Source of the DNA: a bacterium
GTDB taxonomy: Bacteria > Patescibacteriota > Patescibacteriia > JAACEG01
Assembly: GCA_027040785.1 (NCBI GenBank)
Contig: JALULG010000208.1
Location: 1-6,538, forward strand
Reading direction: 5' to 3'
DNA: 6,538 bases
Shown here: positions 5,282-6,538 of the stretch, piece by piece
How positions within the stretch are numbered: the first letter of the stretch is position 1
How the letters are laid out: each line of letters begins with the position of its first letter
The notes under the pieces: generated by a model
What the model saw: only the letters and a program-made list of their open reading frames with translations
Databases searched by the model: none
What the model was told of the DNA's origin: nothing
Translations under genes and position numbers: made by a program

Positions 5282-6485
5282 TGGGGGAGGATATTTTATC
5301 CTCCAAGTCGTTATTTTCTTTTTGCTTATTAATCGTTAAAAATAAAAGGATAATCAAAGTTAAACCGGCGAAGCCGATTCCCGACCAAGGAAGCCAAGGA
5401 TATTTTTCCGTCAATCGGCTTTCCTCTTTATCGCAGGCATCGCCAATTCCATCGCCGTCAATATCTCTTTGACTTGAATTCGGGTCGTTAACGCAATTAT
5501 CTTTATAATTTAAAACACCGTCTTTATCAAAATCTTCGCAAGCATCACCAATTTTGTTATTATTTTCATCTTTTTGGTCCGGATTTTTGATATTTTTGCA
5601 ATTATCTTCTTTGTCAATTATTCCATCTCCATCACTATCGGGCATTTTAAACTCAGAATTTTTAATAGGAACACTTGCTTGTAACGATAAAATATCATCC
5701 GATTTTACGTAAGATAAATTTGGTTTTTCTTTGTAATAGATATAAACCCTTTTATTTGCGTTATAATAAAGGCGATATCTATGATTGGATTTTCCCAAAA
5801 ATCTAATATACTTTGTTTTTTTAACAATTTCCGGTAAATTTTGAATCAATTCCAATTCGTTGATTCTTAAAAGTTGATGAAATTCAAAATTGATTTCCCA
5901 TCTATCACCTTTCGCCTCCGGAAAATCAACTTTATTTTGCAATAATTGTTTTTTAGACAAAACAATTTTTTCTTTATTGTTTAAAAAAACCTTTATTTCA
6001 ATCGTGTCCGGTAAAGCAACATTAGGGTTTAAATTAAAATAAAAAGAATCCGATTTTATTGGCCGTTCGCTCATAATAATAATCTTTGCCCTCCCCTTTC
6101 CTTCTTCTGAAACAAGAAACTCTCCGAAAGTTTTCGTATTACCGTCTATTAAATCATAAGAGTTTTTTGTAATTGGTTCCGTTGTTATTTTAATGGGAAT
6201 TTTTTCCGCTTTATGAATCTCTGTCTTTGTTTTTAAATAATAATATTGAAAATTCCCCATATTTTCATCATAAAGAGCAAAAACATCTTTATAAGGATTT
6301 TTTTCGTAAATATCGGGAACGGGGGTTTCCACCACCATTGGAATTTTAGTTTCCGGCATCTGGATTTCTTTGTAATATTTAAAAAAAGGAACAATTTTTT
6401 TAAAGTCGGAAAACTCCGATGCCTTTACCTGAAAGTTTAGAAAAAAAAGACTTGATAAAAAAAGAAAAAAAATTATTTTTTTCAT
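5262..6485 (-). CDS. Secreted membrane-anchored protein with thrombospondin type 3 calcium-binding repeats
   Basis: This 407-residue protein has a signal peptide at about 1-22 (MKKIIFFLFLSSLFFLNFQV, then KAS). A mainly beta extracellular region spans about 30-270. Thrombospondin type 3 repeats follow at about 283-353, then one membrane helix at about 369-385 and a charged cytoplasmic tail. The repeats are clear: DSDGDGIIDKEDNC, DFDKDGVLNYKDNC and DIDGDGIGDACD. They carry Asp-rich calcium loops and four cysteines (296, 316, 331, 351). The segment around LIDGNTKTFGEF (112-123) and the strands after it recall a discoidin-like (F5/8 type C) beta-sandwich, which would bind a sugar or surface ligand; this is tentative. 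The overall job is unknown; a calcium-stabilised stalk holding a binding domain on the cell surface fits. It has no visible terminator, so readthrough into rplU is possible. Its own promoter lies at or beyond the right edge. Confidence 0.85.
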   Translation of the reverse strand: MKKIIFFLFLSSLFFLNFQVKASEFSDFKKIVPFFKYYKEIQMPETKIPMVVETPVPDIYEKNPYKDVFALYDENMGNFQYYYLKTKTEIHKAEKIPIKITTEPITKNSYDLIDGNTKTFGEFLVSEEGKGRAKIIIMSERPIKSDSFYFNLNPNVALPDTIEIKVFLNNKEKIVLSKKQLLQNKVDFPEAKGDRWEINFEFHQLLRINELELIQNLPEIVKKTKYIRFLGKSNHRYRLYYNANKRVYIYYKEKPNLSYVKSDDILSLQASVPIKNSEFKMPDSDGDGIIDKEDNCKNIKNPDQKDENNNKIGDACEDFDKDGVLNYKDNCVNDPNSSQRDIDGDGIGDACDKEESRLTEKYPWLPWSGIGFAGLTLIILLFLTINKQKENNDLEDKISSPIDKKEK

Positions 6486-6538
6486 ATTATTTGTTTATTT
6501 TATTATTTTTGCTTAAAAAAGCGGTGCTGGTTAATAAT

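Noticed and set aside
5275..5472. Plus-strand open frame of 65 codons
   Set aside because: It is antisense to the calcium-repeat and membrane segment of the surface protein and has no independent support.
6246..6440. Plus-strand open frame of 64 codons
   Set aside because: It is antisense to the N-terminal region of the surface protein, without recognisable motifs.
6503..6538. Possible end of an upstream minus-strand gene (reading INQHRFFKQK and stop, or another frame ending KNNKINK)
   Set aside because: Only about a dozen codons are visible and two frames fit equally well, so no gene can be supported.

Overview
The window is mostly AT-rich bacterial DNA (about 30% GC by eye) with six complete genes, all on the minus strand and tightly packed. 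The first ~330 bases are different: about 55% GC by hand count, with another codon style. The AT-rich part resembles a small-genome bacterium of the Candidate Phyla Radiation (Patescibacteria, Parcubacteria-like). The reasons are the AT-rich compact layout, leaders without Shine-Dalgarno sequences, an FtsW-type gene followed by an F420-ligase-like protein, a MacA-like adaptor with a large helical insert, and a membrane-anchored thrombospondin type 3 repeat protein. That placement is an inference. There is no internal TGA in the AT-rich genes, so there is no sign of the TGA=Gly code used by some of these lineages.

Reading right to left, in the direction of transcription: (1) a secreted, single-pass membrane protein with calcium-binding thrombospondin type 3 repeats (5262-6485); (2) rplU for ribosomal protein L21 (4878-5189), with a near-consensus sigma-70 promoter overlapping the end of the previous gene and a GAAA-loop intrinsic terminator just after its stop; (3) a likely operon starting from an extended -10 promoter just past that terminator. 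The operon holds ftsW (3610-4719), a CofE-like ligase (2916-3623), a MacA/HlyD-type adaptor (992-2911) and a MacB/LolD-type ABC ATPase (282-989). Junctions inside it are a 14-base overlap and gaps of 4 and 2 bases.

The adaptor and ATPase would be expected to work with a MacB-type permease encoded next, as a tripartite-like export or envelope-remodelling pump. No permease follows. At about position 330, inside the last codons of the ATPase frame, the DNA changes abruptly to GC-rich sequence. This block carries the minus-strand N-terminal part of a cysteine-rich protein with a GCRRR motif, a type I associate from memory with mobile-element neighbourhoods in GC-richer bacteria. Its reading frame appears broken, and a long inverted repeat lies close to the junction. 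Either a foreign element inserted here or the contig is an assembly chimera; the sequence alone cannot decide.

No tRNA, rRNA or CRISPR was seen. The only gene-free stretches are 4720-4877 (terminator and promoter), 5190-5261 (rplU promoter and leader) and 6486-6538 (nothing clear).
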